Below are positions 40,745-49,455 of a DNA stretch of 64,000 nt, piece after piece. The notes beneath the pieces are model-generated. The model had not been told where the DNA came from, did no database searches, and saw only the letters and a list, made by a program, of their open reading frames with translations. The stretch is from Mycobacterium sp. Root265 (GTDB lineage: Bacteria; Actinomycetota; Actinomycetes; Mycobacteriales; Mycobacteriaceae). Position 1 is the stretch's first letter; each line of letters starts with the position of its first letter. A program made the translations under genes and the position numbers. The DNA is taken from NCBI RefSeq assembly GCF_001428895.1, contig NZ_LMJA01000029.1, positions 307,982 through 371,981 of the forward strand, written 5' to 3'.

Positions 40745-41614
40745 ATGGGTAAACACCTTGACGCCGCGAAGGCGTACGTATCCCGTGACGCCGCGGGGCT
40801 CCTGGCCGGCGGGCGATATGCGCTCGTGCACACCCGCAGCATGGAATTCGACGAACTGCGCCCCTACGTCCCCGGCGACGACGTGCGCGACATCGACTGG
40901 AAGGCCTCCGCCCGCTCCGGGCATACGCTGATCAAACAGTTCGTCTCCGAGAAGCACCACAAGATCCTGATCGTCGCCGACACGGGCCGTAACACCGCCG
41001 CCCTCACACCCACTGGACAACGGAAAAAGGAAGTGGCGGCGCACATCATCGGCGCGGTCGGACTCGTCACGCTTCCCCGTTCCGACGAGATCGGCATGGT
41101 CGCCGGTGATCGCCGGGGCAGTATCGACATCCGACTGCGCCGCGGCGAGACCCATATCGAGCGCATTTTGCACCGCTTCATCCAGCAGACGGACACCAAC
41201 CCGGACCGCAGCGACATCGTCACCCAGCTGGAATGGGTCGCTCGGCACTACCGGCACCCGATGCTCATCGTGATCGTCTCGGACGAACCCGAGCTCGACG
41301 AACGTCTGCGGGAGGTGTTGCCGCCGTTGACCGCGCGCCACGACGTGCTGTGGGCCATGGTGACCGACATGCCCGCCATCGGCACGGATGCGGCGGGGGT
41401 GGGTTACGACGTCGCCGACGGCCGGACACTGCTCGACGCGGACATCGTGGGCCACCGCGTCATCACGGCCTACCGGCAGGCCGAGGAGCTACGCCGCGCG
41501 CAGTTGTCGGAGTTCCTCACCGCGCGGCGCATTCCGCACGCGCGCATAGCCTCCAGCAACGGCATCATGCCCGCGCTGGTGGCGATGACGGGGGTGTACG
41601 CGCGTGCCGGATGA
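40745..41614 (+). CDS. DUF58 domain protein
   Basis: A 289-residue DUF58 protein that normally accompanies MoxR. The N-terminal part has MEFDELRPYVPGDDVRDIDWKASARSGHTLIKQF, with the signature PGDDVRDIDW at 42-51. The second half is VWA-like (ILIVADTGRN, LIVIVSDEPELDERL). No membrane helices. It lies 7 nt after the MoxR stop and overlaps the next gene by 11 nt. Probably the MoxR target or adaptor. Function not established beyond the family association. Confidence 0.86.
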   Translation: MGKHLDAAKAYVSRDAAGLLAGGRYALVHTRSMEFDELRPYVPGDDVRDIDWKASARSGHTLIKQFVSEKHHKILIVADTGRNTAALTPTGQRKKEVAAHIIGAVGLVTLPRSDEIGMVAGDRRGSIDIRLRRGETHIERILHRFIQQTDTNPDRSDIVTQLEWVARHYRHPMLIVIVSDEPELDERLREVLPPLTARHDVLWAMVTDMPAIGTDAAGVGYDVADGRTLLDADIVGHRVITAYRQAEELRRAQLSEFLTARRIPHARIASSNGIMPALVAMTGVYARAG

Positions 41615-42086
41615 TCTGCTGGGCAGCATCATCGGCCCGACGCCGTACTCGTCGATCTGGGTGTGGATCGCCGCGGTGCTGACGGTGCTGACGGTGCTCT
41701 GGTACGTCGGTGTGTTCTGGTGGACCGCGCCAGGACGCACGCGCAGTGAGCCGTCGGTGATCGGCTCGGCGCGCGTCGCGCTGCAGCGGCGCCGAGCGCT
41801 ACGGGCCATCCAGGCAGTCCAGAATGCATATCGCACAGGTGAACTGGCGGCCACCGCCGCCGCGGCAGCGCTCAGCGAGGAAGTCCGGCGTTTCCTGCAC
41901 GACGCCACCGGTGTGCGCACCGAGTACGTCCAGGTGCCGGACATCGCGACGGCCTCCGGGGGAGTGTTGGCGCCCGCCGCAGCGGTGCTCACCGATCTGG
42001 AGGACGTCCAGTTCAATGCGGACTCCACCGTGGATATGTGTGCAGCCGGGCAGGCCGCCGAGGAACTGGTGCGGCAATGGACGTGA
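41604..42086 (+). CDS. Small membrane protein of the MoxR cluster
   Basis: A 160-residue protein with one N-terminal TM segment (IWVWIAAVLTVLTVLWYVGVFWW, 18-40), then a basic and helical cytosolic part, RVALQRRRALRAIQAVQNAY. It resembles DUF4381-type proteins next to DUF58 genes. Starts at GTG 41604, overlapping DUF58 by 11 nt and followed by a 10-nt overlap. Probably couples the MoxR machine to the membrane. Confidence 0.65.
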   Translation: MPDDLLGSIIGPTPYSSIWVWIAAVLTVLTVLWYVGVFWWTAPGRTRSEPSVIGSARVALQRRRALRAIQAVQNAYRTGELAATAAAAALSEEVRRFLHDATGVRTEYVQVPDIATASGGVLAPAAAVLTDLEDVQFNADSTVDMCAAGQAAEELVRQWT

Positions 42087-43000
42087 TCTATTGGGGCGCA
42101 GCGATCGTCGGCTGTGTGGCGTTGGCCGCCTGCATCGCGGGGGCCCTACTGTCGCCGCGTCGCGACCAACCCGACACGCTGCGGGCCCTGGCCAACACCA
42201 GCCGGCTGACCAGCCTGCCCGAGTATGCGCGTGCCGTCCGCAGGCACACCATCACCGCCGCCGCGGCCGTGGCGGTCCTGGTACTGGCCTTTGTGGCAGC
42301 GGCACTTGCGGCATCCAGGCCGACCGGTCTGCCTGCACTGAACCAAGCCGCCGGATCCGAGCAGCCCGAGGACATCATGGTCTGCGTCGGCGCACCGGCC
42401 GAGGACCCGGCTGTCAACGGCACCCTGCGGTACTTCGCCGAGGCGGTGCGCGAGTTCGGCACCGAGCGCATCGGCCTCACGTCGCCGGACCGGCGACTGA
42501 TACCGCTGACGCGCGACTACCAGTATGCGGCAGGCCGATTCGCCGGGTACGCCCAACCTCAACGACTGGTCTCGTCGGTGGTGTACGCCGACTACACCGC
42601 CACCATCGAAGATGTCCTGGCGATGTGCCTGACCGGATTCCCCGAATTCGACGCCGGCGCCCCGGTGCGCCGCTCGCTGATCTACGTGGGGCCCGCAACG
42701 CTGGGTGAGGACGCACGGACATCGCTGTTCACCGCACAGCAGGTACGCGATCTGGCCACCACGGCCGGGGTACAGGTCAACGCCATCACCGACGATGACG
42801 GATTGCCCGCGGAACTCGCCCGTCAGACCGGCGGCCGTGTCCAGTCCGATGTCGGCGATATCCGCAGTCACCCGCCGGCGCCGCAACCGGACGCTGGCGG
42901 CGCGTCGGTGCAGTCGGCCGAAACGCCGGATCTGCTGCTGATCGTGGCCCTGCTGGGAGTCGTCACCCTGCTGGCCTGGCCATTGGTGGTGCGGCGATGA
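42077..43000 (+). CDS. Membrane protein, BatA/VWA-cluster type
   Basis: A 307-residue protein with TM helices at about 3-22, 60-82 and a C-terminal one (LLLIVALLGVVTLLAWPLVV, 285-304). The middle is VWA-like in layout, with DIMVCVGAPAEDPAVNG, RRSLIYVGPATLGEDARTSLF and VQVNAITDDDGL, but no DxSxS metal site is visible. The position between a DUF58 and a VWA gene suggests a structural partner. ATG 42077 overlaps the previous gene by 10 nt. Confidence 0.62.
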   Translation: MDVIYWGAAIVGCVALAACIAGALLSPRRDQPDTLRALANTSRLTSLPEYARAVRRHTITAAAAVAVLVLAFVAAALAASRPTGLPALNQAAGSEQPEDIMVCVGAPAEDPAVNGTLRYFAEAVREFGTERIGLTSPDRRLIPLTRDYQYAAGRFAGYAQPQRLVSSVVYADYTATIEDVLAMCLTGFPEFDAGAPVRRSLIYVGPATLGEDARTSLFTAQQVRDLATTAGVQVNAITDDDGLPAELARQTGGRVQSDVGDIRSHPPAPQPDAGGASVQSAETPDLLLIVALLGVVTLLAWPLVVRR

Positions 43001-43785
43001 CGCTCCGTAAAGCCGGGTTGGCGCTCGCCGCCATGCTCCTGCTGACCGCGCTGTTTCGCCCCACCCTCGGCGGCGGCGAAGCATCGGTGACCAGAATCGC
43101 CGGCGAGGGAGAACCGAACATCTTCCTGATCGTGGACCGATCCGAGGAGATGTCCACCCGAATGGCGCTGGCTCGCGACGATATCAACGCCGTCATCGAC
43201 CGGTATCCGGGTGCCCGCTTCTCGATGATCAGCTTCGATGCGCGCCCATCGCTGGACTGGCCGCTGTCGGCCGATTCGTGGAGTCTGCGCCCGATCATCG
43301 CGGCAGCAGAGCCCTACTCGCGAGGCGACGATGTCATGACCAATGCCGGTGCGGCCAGCACCGTGTTGCGGTATCAGCTGATCAGCGCGCTGCAACAGTA
43401 TGCCAAGGCCGAGAATCTGGTGTTCTACTTCGGGGCCGGCGCACCGGAATCGACGGTGCCGCAACGCGAATTCCAGGTTCCGGACAACGCGGTCGACGGC
43501 GGTGCGGTGCTCGGATACGGCGCGGGCGGCGCCCCGGTGCTGCAGTCCGTTGCCGATCAGCTCGGGGTGGACTACCTGCAGCGCGAGCAGGTCCCATCGG
43601 TGACCGAGGCGATACCCGAGCCCGAAGAACTCGAGCAGACGCCGGACAACCCCTCGACCGCTTCGGGATTCGAGCTTTACTGGGTGCTGGCCGGCATCGC
43701 CGCTCTGCTGATCCTTGTCGAGCTCTACCACGCGCTGCGCCATCTGCGCCGCACCCGCCTCGACCGGATCGTGGTGGGCCGATGA
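42997..43785 (+). CDS. VWA-domain membrane protein with altered MIDAS
   Basis: A 262-residue protein with an N-terminal TM segment (ALAAMLLLTALF) and a C-terminal one (VLAGIAALLILVELYHAL). The VWA domain reads NIFLIVDRSEEM at 41-52. A functional MIDAS normally is DxSxS; here the third ligand is Glu51 (D47-R-S49-E-E51), so metal binding may be changed or lost. An ATGA overlap follows with the next gene and precedes with the previous. Part of the MoxR cluster. Confidence 0.78.
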   Translation: MTLRKAGLALAAMLLLTALFRPTLGGGEASVTRIAGEGEPNIFLIVDRSEEMSTRMALARDDINAVIDRYPGARFSMISFDARPSLDWPLSADSWSLRPIIAAAEPYSRGDDVMTNAGAASTVLRYQLISALQQYAKAENLVFYFGAGAPESTVPQREFQVPDNAVDGGAVLGYGAGGAPVLQSVADQLGVDYLQREQVPSVTEAIPEPEELEQTPDNPSTASGFELYWVLAGIAALLILVELYHALRHLRRTRLDRIVVGR

Positions 43786-44423
43786 CCCTTCGGCGGCGAT
43801 TGCTGATCTACTCCGCACCGGTGGTGTTCGTGGTGCTGATCCTGGTGGTCAAGCTGGTGTCGGTGGTGGTGGCGGGAAATGCCGCGGTCACGCACTTCTC
43901 CGAATCCGACGTGACGGCGCTGTCCGACGATGCCGCAACGCTGCAGACCCTCAACATCATCGAGCCCGCCAAGGCCCATTTCGCCGCGGGCACATCGGCG
44001 GTTCTGCGAAACCGCCTGGACGAGGCCGACCGCGAGTTCTCACGCGCGCTCGCCAGTACCGATCACGACGAATCATGCGACTTCCGAGTCAACCTCGAAC
44101 TCGTCCGGGAGTCCCGCGGAGACGCCGCCGCGGCGATGTTCGAGGCACAGAAAGCGGTCGATCACTACCTCGGCGCGAAGCAGGTCGTCGAGGGGGCGCC
44201 CGCGGGCTGTTTCGATGCCGACGTAGCGGTTCGTCTCGACGCCAAGATCGCGGCGGTGACGGCACCGCCACCCCCGCCCCCGCCGAGCCCCCCGCCGGTC
44301 TCGGCGCCCGCCGCCGCGGCACCGGGCAGTGCGCCGACCGCCGAGCAGGAGTATGTGCTCGATCCCGGGCAGGGTGACCCCCTGGAGAAGCTGCAACAGA
44401 TCCTGCGAGACGCGGCGGGCTAA
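43782..44423 (+). CDS. Membrane-anchored TPR-like protein, proline-rich
   Basis: A 213-residue protein with one N-terminal TM helix (IYSAPVVFVVLILVVKLVSVVVAG, 9-32). The next part reads like a tetratricopeptide pair (AGTSAVLRNRLDEADREFSRAL). PPPPPPPSPPPVSAPAAAAPG (about 161-181) is a Pro-rich linker. It ends with LEKLQQILRDAAG. Two Cys, 99 and 143. Last gene of the MoxR cluster, joined by ATGA. Probably a periplasmic or membrane scaffold; not recognised. Confidence 0.6.
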   Translation: MTLRRRLLIYSAPVVFVVLILVVKLVSVVVAGNAAVTHFSESDVTALSDDAATLQTLNIIEPAKAHFAAGTSAVLRNRLDEADREFSRALASTDHDESCDFRVNLELVRESRGDAAAAMFEAQKAVDHYLGAKQVVEGAPAGCFDADVAVRLDAKIAAVTAPPPPPPPSPPPVSAPAAAAPGSAPTAEQEYVLDPGQGDPLEKLQQILRDAAG

Positions 44424-44473
44424 CCTTGAAGTGCGTTCTTCCGCAGCGTGTCCGGGCGTGATTATCTTCTCCC

Positions 44474-44884
44474 ATGATTGTCAGCGCGCAACGGTTCCGC
44501 TTCAGACCCGACGTCACCGACGAGCAGAAGTCACACGCGATCGCGGCGATCACCGCCGTCTCGCGGCTGGAGTCGGTGGCCTTCGCCGTCGTGGGCCAGG
44601 ATCTCGGCGACCCGCAGGAAGGGTTCACCCACGGCTACCTGGTAGGTATCGCGGATCTCGACGCCCTCGAACGATATTTCCGGGACCCGGTGCATGCCGC
44701 CGGTGACCGAGCCTTCCTGCCACTCCTCGAAAGAGTCTCCGGAAGCGGCATTTCCGACGATGCGGATCCCGAGCTCCGCGACAAGGTGGTGGCCCTGCAT
44801 GCCGCACGGGTTCAGCGCGACCCCGAATATGCCGAGTTGCTCAGCGCGATCCCGCAGTCGGCGCTGCTGCACGAGGATCACTGA
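44474..44884 (+). CDS. Dabb (stress-responsive alpha/beta barrel) protein
   Basis: A 136-residue protein with the Dabb pattern: FRFRPDVTDEQKSHAIAAI near the N-terminus, VVGQDLGDPQEGFTHGYLVGIADLDALERYFRDPVHAAGDRAFLPLLER with His-bearing strand. Dabb proteins form dimeric barrels, often acting on aromatic or polyketide-type substrates. It starts 50 bp after the MoxR cluster and may be a separate unit. It overlaps the convergent HxlR gene by 44 bp. Confidence 0.72.
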   Translation: MIVSAQRFRFRPDVTDEQKSHAIAAITAVSRLESVAFAVVGQDLGDPQEGFTHGYLVGIADLDALERYFRDPVHAAGDRAFLPLLERVSGSGISDDADPELRDKVVALHAARVQRDPEYAELLSAIPQSALLHEDH

Positions 44885-45227
44885 CGTCGAAGGCCTCCTG
44901 CGCGGCGATGAGCGCGCCGGCGTTGTCCCGGATCCAATCCGTCAATCCACCGAGGTGCGTACCGAGTTCGGTGCCCAGCGCGCTGAGCCCGTAGGTGACC
45001 CGGGGCGGATTCACCGGCTCCACTGCGCGCCAGACGAGCCCGTCACGGACAAGGACCCGCAAGGACTGGGACAGCACCTTGTCGGTGACGCCCTCCACCG
45101 CATTGCGCAGTTCGTAGAACCGCAGATCGCCCCGGCGCAGCGCGAGCAGGATCAGCACGCCCCATTTGCCGGTGACGTGGTCGATGACCTCCCGTGCGGG
45201 GCAGTCCTGACGCAGCACCTCGTCCAC
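44841..45227 (-). CDS. HxlR-type winged-helix regulator
   Basis: A 128-residue HxlR-type regulator. DCPAREVIDHVTGKWGVLILLALRRGDLRFYELRNAVEGVTDKVLSQSLRVLVRDGLV is the wHTH, with Cys9 as the conserved redox-sensitive position of the family. PPRVTYGLSALGTELG is the wing. Starts at GTG 45227 and is divergent from the LpqN-type lipoprotein gene (46 bp gap). It may respond to quinones, aldehydes or other electrophiles. Target not known. Confidence 0.84.
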   Translation of the reverse strand: MDEVLRQDCPAREVIDHVTGKWGVLILLALRRGDLRFYELRNAVEGVTDKVLSQSLRVLVRDGLVWRAVEPVNPPRVTYGLSALGTELGTHLGGLTDWIRDNAGALIAAQEAFDVSDPRAAAPTAGSR

Positions 45228-45273
45228 GCCTCGAGCCTAAGCTACCGTGACCTACGGGAAGAGGAGGATCAGC

Positions 45274-45936
45274 ATGGAAATGCTTGCCATGGCAAAGGTT
45301 CTGGTCGCCGGGTCCGTCGCGATGAGTTTCGCGCTCGCCGGTTGCGGGTCGAGTTCGACGCCGGAGCAGAGCACCGAACCGACCGCGAGTTCACAGACGC
45401 CGACGCCCGAGCAGCCCTCCGCACAAACCGTCGGGGACTACCTGGAGGACAACGGCATCACCATGGCCCCGGTGAAACGGGGTGACCCCGGCTCGCCGGA
45501 ACTGAACCTGCCGATTCCGCCCGGGTGGAGCGACCTCGGCCCGGACACCCCCGAGGACGCCTGGGGCGGCATCGCGCTCACCGAGCCCGCCTCGGACAAT
45601 CCACCCGCCATCATCGCCAGAATGGCCAAGCTCTCCGACGACGCCGACCACGCCAAAATCCTCGAACTCGCCCCCAACGCGGTGAAGAACCAGCCGGGCT
45701 ACAACGGGCCCGATACCGGACAGCCCAGCAAGTTGGGCGGATTCGATGCGATGGAAATCGCGGGCACGGTCGAGCAGAACGGACAGACGGTGTTCGTGGC
45801 GCGCAAGACGGTGGTGATCCCCGGCCAGGATGCGCTCTATCTGTTGGCGCTGGACGCGCAGGGCACACCGGATCAGCAGGAGGCGCTGATCCTTGCGATG
45901 GAGACCATCGACGCGGATACGACCATCACCCCTTAG
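45274..45936 (+). CDS. LpqN/LpqT-family lipoprotein
   Basis: A 220-residue exported lipoprotein. Residues 1-23 are a signal peptide with lipobox LAGC (Cys24). A Ser/Thr/Pro/Gln-rich linker (25-50) is followed by a domain with TVGDYLEDNGITMAPVKRGDPGSPELNLPIPPGW, the pattern of the mycobacterial LpqN/LpqT/MtfA lipoproteins. Start ATG 45274 is chosen because GAGGAGGAT lies 4-11 nt upstream and the signal peptide starts there. Role not established for this copy; family members bind or traffic envelope lipids. Confidence 0.82.
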   Translation: MEMLAMAKVLVAGSVAMSFALAGCGSSSTPEQSTEPTASSQTPTPEQPSAQTVGDYLEDNGITMAPVKRGDPGSPELNLPIPPGWSDLGPDTPEDAWGGIALTEPASDNPPAIIARMAKLSDDADHAKILELAPNAVKNQPGYNGPDTGQPSKLGGFDAMEIAGTVEQNGQTVFVARKTVVIPGQDALYLLALDAQGTPDQQEALILAMETIDADTTITP

Positions 45937-45961
45937 CTGGGCTTCGTATATCGTCGGAGGC

Positions 45962-46798
45962 ATGACTTCAGTGACGGTAATCACAGGCGGCGCCGGCGGT
46001 ATGGGTGTGGAGACCGCCAAGATCGTCGGCCGGGACCACACGGTGGTGTTGTGCGATGTCCGACAGGACCGTCTGGACACGGCCGTCGCGACGTTGCGTG
46101 AGCTCGGTGTCACCGCGACGACGGTGAACTGCGATGTCACCGACCGAGCGGCCGTCGACGAATTGTTCGACACGGCAGCCGGTCTCGGAATCATCGCCGC
46201 AGTCGTTCACACCGCAGGGGTGAGCCCGGCGATGGGTGACGCCGAGTACGTCATCCGGACGAACGCACTCGGCACGGTCAATGTCAACGAAGCCTTCTAC
46301 GACAAGGTCGGCGCGGGCGGCGCCATCGTCAACGTGGCCTCGATGGCCGCCCACATCCTGCCCGAGGAACTCATACCGGTCGCGGCGTTTCCGCAGGCCC
46401 TCACCGACGAAGCGGCTTTTCTGGCCGCGACGCTGGCCGGTTGCGATATCGCCGGTGAACAGCAGCGCTCGGGCATCGCGTACGCCATCAGCAAGAACTT
46501 CGTGAAGTGGTACAGCAGCGCACAGGCCGAACGCTTCAACGGCCGTGGGCTGCGCATCGTTTCGGTGTCGCCGGGCTCCGTCGACACCGAGATGGGCCGC
46601 CTGGAGGAGGCCGGTGGCGCCGGGGCACTGGTCGCCGACGCCGCGGTGCCGCGCTGGGGGAAGCCCGAGGAGATGGCCGAACTCTTCGCCTTCTGCGTCA
46701 GCGACAAGGCCGGCTACCTCACCGGGACCGACATTCTCAACGACGGCGGGGTGGTCGCCTCCATCCGGGAACGCGCCAGAGCGGGTTCGAATCCCTAG
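45962..46798 (+). CDS. Short-chain dehydrogenase/reductase (classical SDR)
   Basis: A 278-residue SDR. VTVITGGAGGMGVETAKIV (TGxxxGxG motif, residues 4-22), DVTDRAAV for the adenine pocket, and NVASMA with the catalytic YAISK. Unusual is a 50-residue region between NVASMA and YAISK (HILPEELIPVAAFPQALTDEAAFLA), longer than in most classical SDRs. C-terminal GYLTGTDILNDGG is typical. ATG 45962 chosen on the Rossmann start. Substrate unknown. Confidence 0.85.
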   Translation: MTSVTVITGGAGGMGVETAKIVGRDHTVVLCDVRQDRLDTAVATLRELGVTATTVNCDVTDRAAVDELFDTAAGLGIIAAVVHTAGVSPAMGDAEYVIRTNALGTVNVNEAFYDKVGAGGAIVNVASMAAHILPEELIPVAAFPQALTDEAAFLAATLAGCDIAGEQQRSGIAYAISKNFVKWYSSAQAERFNGRGLRIVSVSPGSVDTEMGRLEEAGGAGALVADAAVPRWGKPEEMAELFAFCVSDKAGYLTGTDILNDGGVVASIRERARAGSNP

Positions 46799-46819
46799 CC
46801 AGCGGGCATAGATATCGGC

Positions 46820-47533
46820 ATGACCGCCACGGTGGCCGAGGTGGGTGGCATCACCGATCTCGCACGGTTCTACGCCGACCCGCCCCTCGGCGTGCGCGCC
46901 AACATGATCTTCAGCGCGGACGGTGCCGCCGCGTTCGCGGGCCGGGCCGGGCCGCTGTCGAATCCTGTGGACCAGGAACTGCTGCGTGTGCTGCGGGGCT
47001 ACGCAGATGTGGTGCTGATCGGCGCGGGTACCGCCCGCGCCGAGAATTACGGTCCGGTGCGGCTCTCCGAAACACAGCAGGCCGAACGAGATGCCGAAGG
47101 CAGACCCGATCCGCCACCGATCGCGGTCGTCAGCCGGACCGGCAACCTGCCGGCCAGACTGTTGAGCGATCCCTACCAGCCGCCGATCCTGGTCACCACC
47201 GAGCGGGCCGCCCCGCCTCGCCACGGACCCGTCGACCGGCTGTCCCGGGTGTTCGCGGCCGGCGCCGAGGACGTGGATCTGGTGCGGGTGGTCAAGATGC
47301 TGGGCGAGGCCGGGATGCCTCGCATCCTGTGCGAAGGTGGGCCGACACTACTCGACGAGTTGGTCGAAGCGGGTGCGGTCGATGAGATCTGTGTGACTCT
47401 GGCACCCAAACTCGCTGCGGCCCAACCGGTTCGCGCGGTGGTGCAGCTGTCCCCGTTGGCGGTGCCCGTCGGGATGCAGCTGGACCACGTTCTCGTGCAC
47501 CAGGACTACGTGTTCCTGAAGTACCGGAGGTGA
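46820..47533 (+). CDS. Pyrimidine reductase (RibD C-terminal domain) family protein
   Basis: A 237-residue protein of the RibD reductase fold. RANMIFSADGAAAFAGRAGPLSNPVDQELLRVLRGYADVVLIGAGTARAENYGPV (NADPH pocket GAGTARAENYG at 69-79) and ILCEGGPTLLDELV near the C-terminus are characteristic. It could act in riboflavin/F420-type deazaflavin metabolism or as a DHFR-like enzyme; the deaminase half is absent. It ends in overlap (TGA within GTGA) with the topoisomerase start at 47530. Confidence 0.82.
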   Translation: MTATVAEVGGITDLARFYADPPLGVRANMIFSADGAAAFAGRAGPLSNPVDQELLRVLRGYADVVLIGAGTARAENYGPVRLSETQQAERDAEGRPDPPPIAVVSRTGNLPARLLSDPYQPPILVTTERAAPPRHGPVDRLSRVFAAGAEDVDLVRVVKMLGEAGMPRILCEGGPTLLDELVEAGAVDEICVTLAPKLAAAQPVRAVVQLSPLAVPVGMQLDHVLVHQDYVFLKYRR

Positions 47534-48549
47534 TTGTGCGGCTGCGACGCAGTGCCCTCGACGGTCCCGGAATCACCCGTCGGAGAAGCGGAAAGGGGTT
47601 CTCCTACCAAGCCCCGGACGGGACCCGGCTCGACGATGCGGATGCGCTGGCGCGGATCAGGGATCTCGTCATCCCGCCGGCCTGGCAGAAGGTATGGATC
47701 AGTCCGCATGCCAACGCGCACATTCAGGCCGTCGGCACCGATGCCGCCGGGCGCCGGCAGTACCTCTATCACCAGGCCTGGCAGGACGAACGCGCCGAAG
47801 AGAAGTTCGACCGGGTGCTCGACATGTCGACGCAGTTGCCCGCCTGGCGGGAGCGCATCGCCGAGGACCTGGCCGGACGCGGCCTCAGCCGGGATCGGGT
47901 GCTGGCACTGGCCCTGCACCTGCTGGATCTGGGGTACTTCCGTGCCGGGGGAGAGCAGTACGCCGAGGAGCACGAGTCCTACGGCCTGGCCACCCTGCAG
48001 TGCGAGCACGTGACGCTGCGCGGCGGTGCGGCGGCGTTCGATTATCCCGCCAAGAGCGGTGTGCGGCGCACCATCGAGATCGAGAATCCCGAGGTGGTGC
48101 GCGCGGTCAAGGCGCTGCTCCGGCGCGATGACCGAACAGATCGCCTCCTGGTGTGCCGCAACGGTTCCGGCTGGGTGGACATCCATGCCGCGGATCTGAA
48201 CGCGCGGTTCAAGGAACTGGTCGGCGAGGAGTACAGCGTCAAGGATCTGCGGACCTGGCACGGTACCGTGTTGGCGGCCACCGCGTTCGCCGAAGCCGAT
48301 CCGCCCGACACCGAGCGCAAGGCCAAGCGCGCCGTGTCGGCCGTGATGAAACAGGTATCCGAGGAGCTGGGTAACACTCCTGCCGTGGCGCGGAACTCCT
48401 ATGTGGACCCCCGGGTCGTCGCCGGCTACCACCAGGGGGCCACCATCGCCGCGGCGGTCAAACGCGCCGCGAAACAGAAGGATCAGGCCGCCGCCTGCAC
48501 CCTCGAAAAAGCCACTCGCTCCCTGGTCCGCAAGATCGCCAAGAGCTGA
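47530..48549 (+). CDS. Type IB DNA topoisomerase
   Basis: A 339-residue poxvirus/bacterial-type topoisomerase IB. N-terminal domain GFSYQAPDGTRLDDADALARIRDLVIPPAWQKVWISP, core RAGGEQYAEEHESYGLATL with Arg138, VKDLRTWHGT with Arg241/His244, and catalytic Tyr291 in NSYVDP. It relaxes supercoils by a 3'-phosphotyrosyl intermediate. Start is GTG 47530, overlapping the previous stop by 4 nt. Similar enzymes are in several mycobacteria. The operon partner (RibD-like) seems unrelated. Confidence 0.9.
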   Translation: MIVRLRRSALDGPGITRRRSGKGFSYQAPDGTRLDDADALARIRDLVIPPAWQKVWISPHANAHIQAVGTDAAGRRQYLYHQAWQDERAEEKFDRVLDMSTQLPAWRERIAEDLAGRGLSRDRVLALALHLLDLGYFRAGGEQYAEEHESYGLATLQCEHVTLRGGAAAFDYPAKSGVRRTIEIENPEVVRAVKALLRRDDRTDRLLVCRNGSGWVDIHAADLNARFKELVGEEYSVKDLRTWHGTVLAATAFAEADPPDTERKAKRAVSAVMKQVSEELGNTPAVARNSYVDPRVVAGYHQGATIAAAVKRAAKQKDQAAACTLEKATRSLVRKIAKS

Positions 48550-48552
48550 TCG

Positions 48553-48579
48553 GGTTTCGCCGGGGGCCCGTCCGGGCAC
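48553..48579 (+). promoter_or_regulatory. SigF-like promoter before the Rho-N gene
   Basis: GGTTT (48553-48557), 16 nt spacer, GGGCAC (48574-48579). The -35 fits SigF exactly; the -10 matches at GGG and A only. The ATG at 48603 follows by 23 nt. Weak support on its own; noted because two other genes nearby (36663, 50452) have similar elements. Confidence 0.4.
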
Positions 48580-48602
48580 TCGATCCACCGGAGGTGATGA
48601 CG

Positions 48603-48860
48603 ATGCCGAACTCGTCGATCAAGAACGAGAAGATGTACGAAGACCTGCGTGAAGAGGGCAATTCCAAGGAGAAAGCGGCGCGTATCTCCAACGCGGCTGC
48701 GGCGCGGGGAAAGTCGTCCGTGGGGCGTAAGGGCGGCAAGTCCGGTTCCTACGAGGACTGGAATGTGGCGGACCTCAAGAAGCGCGCCAAGGAACTCGGC
48801 ATGACGGGTTACTCCAGCCTGACCAAGGACAAGCTCGTGGCCAAGCTGCGTAACCACTGA
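48603..48860 (+). CDS. Rho-N/DUF7218-type small protein
   Basis: An 85-residue protein in two parts. Residues 1-50, MPNSSIKNEKMYEDLREEGNSKEKAARISN, carry the DUF7218 motif often followed by KGGKSGSYEDW. Residues 52-85 are a Rho-N/SAP-like fold: VADLKKRAKELGMTGYSSLTKDKLVAKLR. The Rho-N type binds nucleic acid. GGAGGTG lies 8 nt before ATG 48603; an upstream GTG at 48594 overlaps the Shine-Dalgarno site and is less likely. Stress-linked in other actinobacteria by association. Confidence 0.85.
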   Translation: MPNSSIKNEKMYEDLREEGNSKEKAARISNAAAARGKSSVGRKGGKSGSYEDWNVADLKKRAKELGMTGYSSLTKDKLVAKLRNH

Positions 48861-48862
48861 AG

Positions 48863-49408
48863 CTATTCGCTGATCCCCAGTCTGTCCGCGAGCACGAGGA
48901 AGGCCGCCGCGAAGTCATTGTCTGCGGTGTCGCGGCGGACCGCCTGCCAGTCGACTCTCTCGCGTACCGCCCGCGCGGCCGGCAGCAGCGAGGTGAAATC
49001 ACAGTAGTGCTCGTTCAGCGCCCGTAACTTCTGGGTCAGCACGAAGGTCACCGGTAGCACCGGCATCCGGATGGCAATGACATCGTGCTCCTCGGCGCAG
49101 TCCAACGTCTCGGGGGTCACGGGAACACCGTTGAGCCGGTGCAGCACATCGACCAGCACCTCGTCGGCGTGCGCCTTGAACAGCCAGTCCTCGGGCGGAC
49201 GCTCGATCCGGAAGCCGGCCTTGCAGAGGGTGGTCGCGGCCGCCTCGGTGTCGACTTCCGCGACGACGAAGTCGACGTCATGCACCGGTTCCGGTCCGCC
49301 CGACACCCACAGGGCGTAGCTGCCGGCCAGGGCGAACCTGGGACCGTGTTCTTTCAGTGCCGACGCCGCGGTGCGAAGTGCGGCCCGCAACTCCTCATGT
49401 GTCGACAT
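48863..49408 (-). CDS. Nucleotidyltransferase-fold protein
   Basis: A 181-residue protein with NTase signature: FALAGSYALWVSGGPEPVHDVDFVV (GSxxxx...DxD; Asp pair in VHDVDF) near residues 40-64. Such proteins may transfer nucleotides to RNA or protein, including toxin-type MNTs. No HEPN partner or antitoxin is seen next to it. ATG 49408 has GGAGGAGCG upstream; a longer frame to 49450 is less likely. It is convergent with the Rho-N gene (2 bp apart). Confidence 0.7.
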   Translation of the reverse strand: MSTHEELRAALRTAASALKEHGPRFALAGSYALWVSGGPEPVHDVDFVVAEVDTEAAATTLCKAGFRIERPPEDWLFKAHADEVLVDVLHRLNGVPVTPETLDCAEEHDVIAIRMPVLPVTFVLTQKLRALNEHYCDFTSLLPAARAVRERVDWQAVRRDTADNDFAAAFLVLADRLGISE

Positions 49409-49455
49409 CGCGCTCCTCCAGTTCTTGCGTGCCCCAACCTGGGTACCCAAGGGGC

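Noticed and set aside
48863-49408. Toxin-antitoxin pair formed by the NTase and the Rho-N protein
   Set aside because: The two genes converge and do not overlap as TA operons do; the Rho-N protein is not a known antitoxin.
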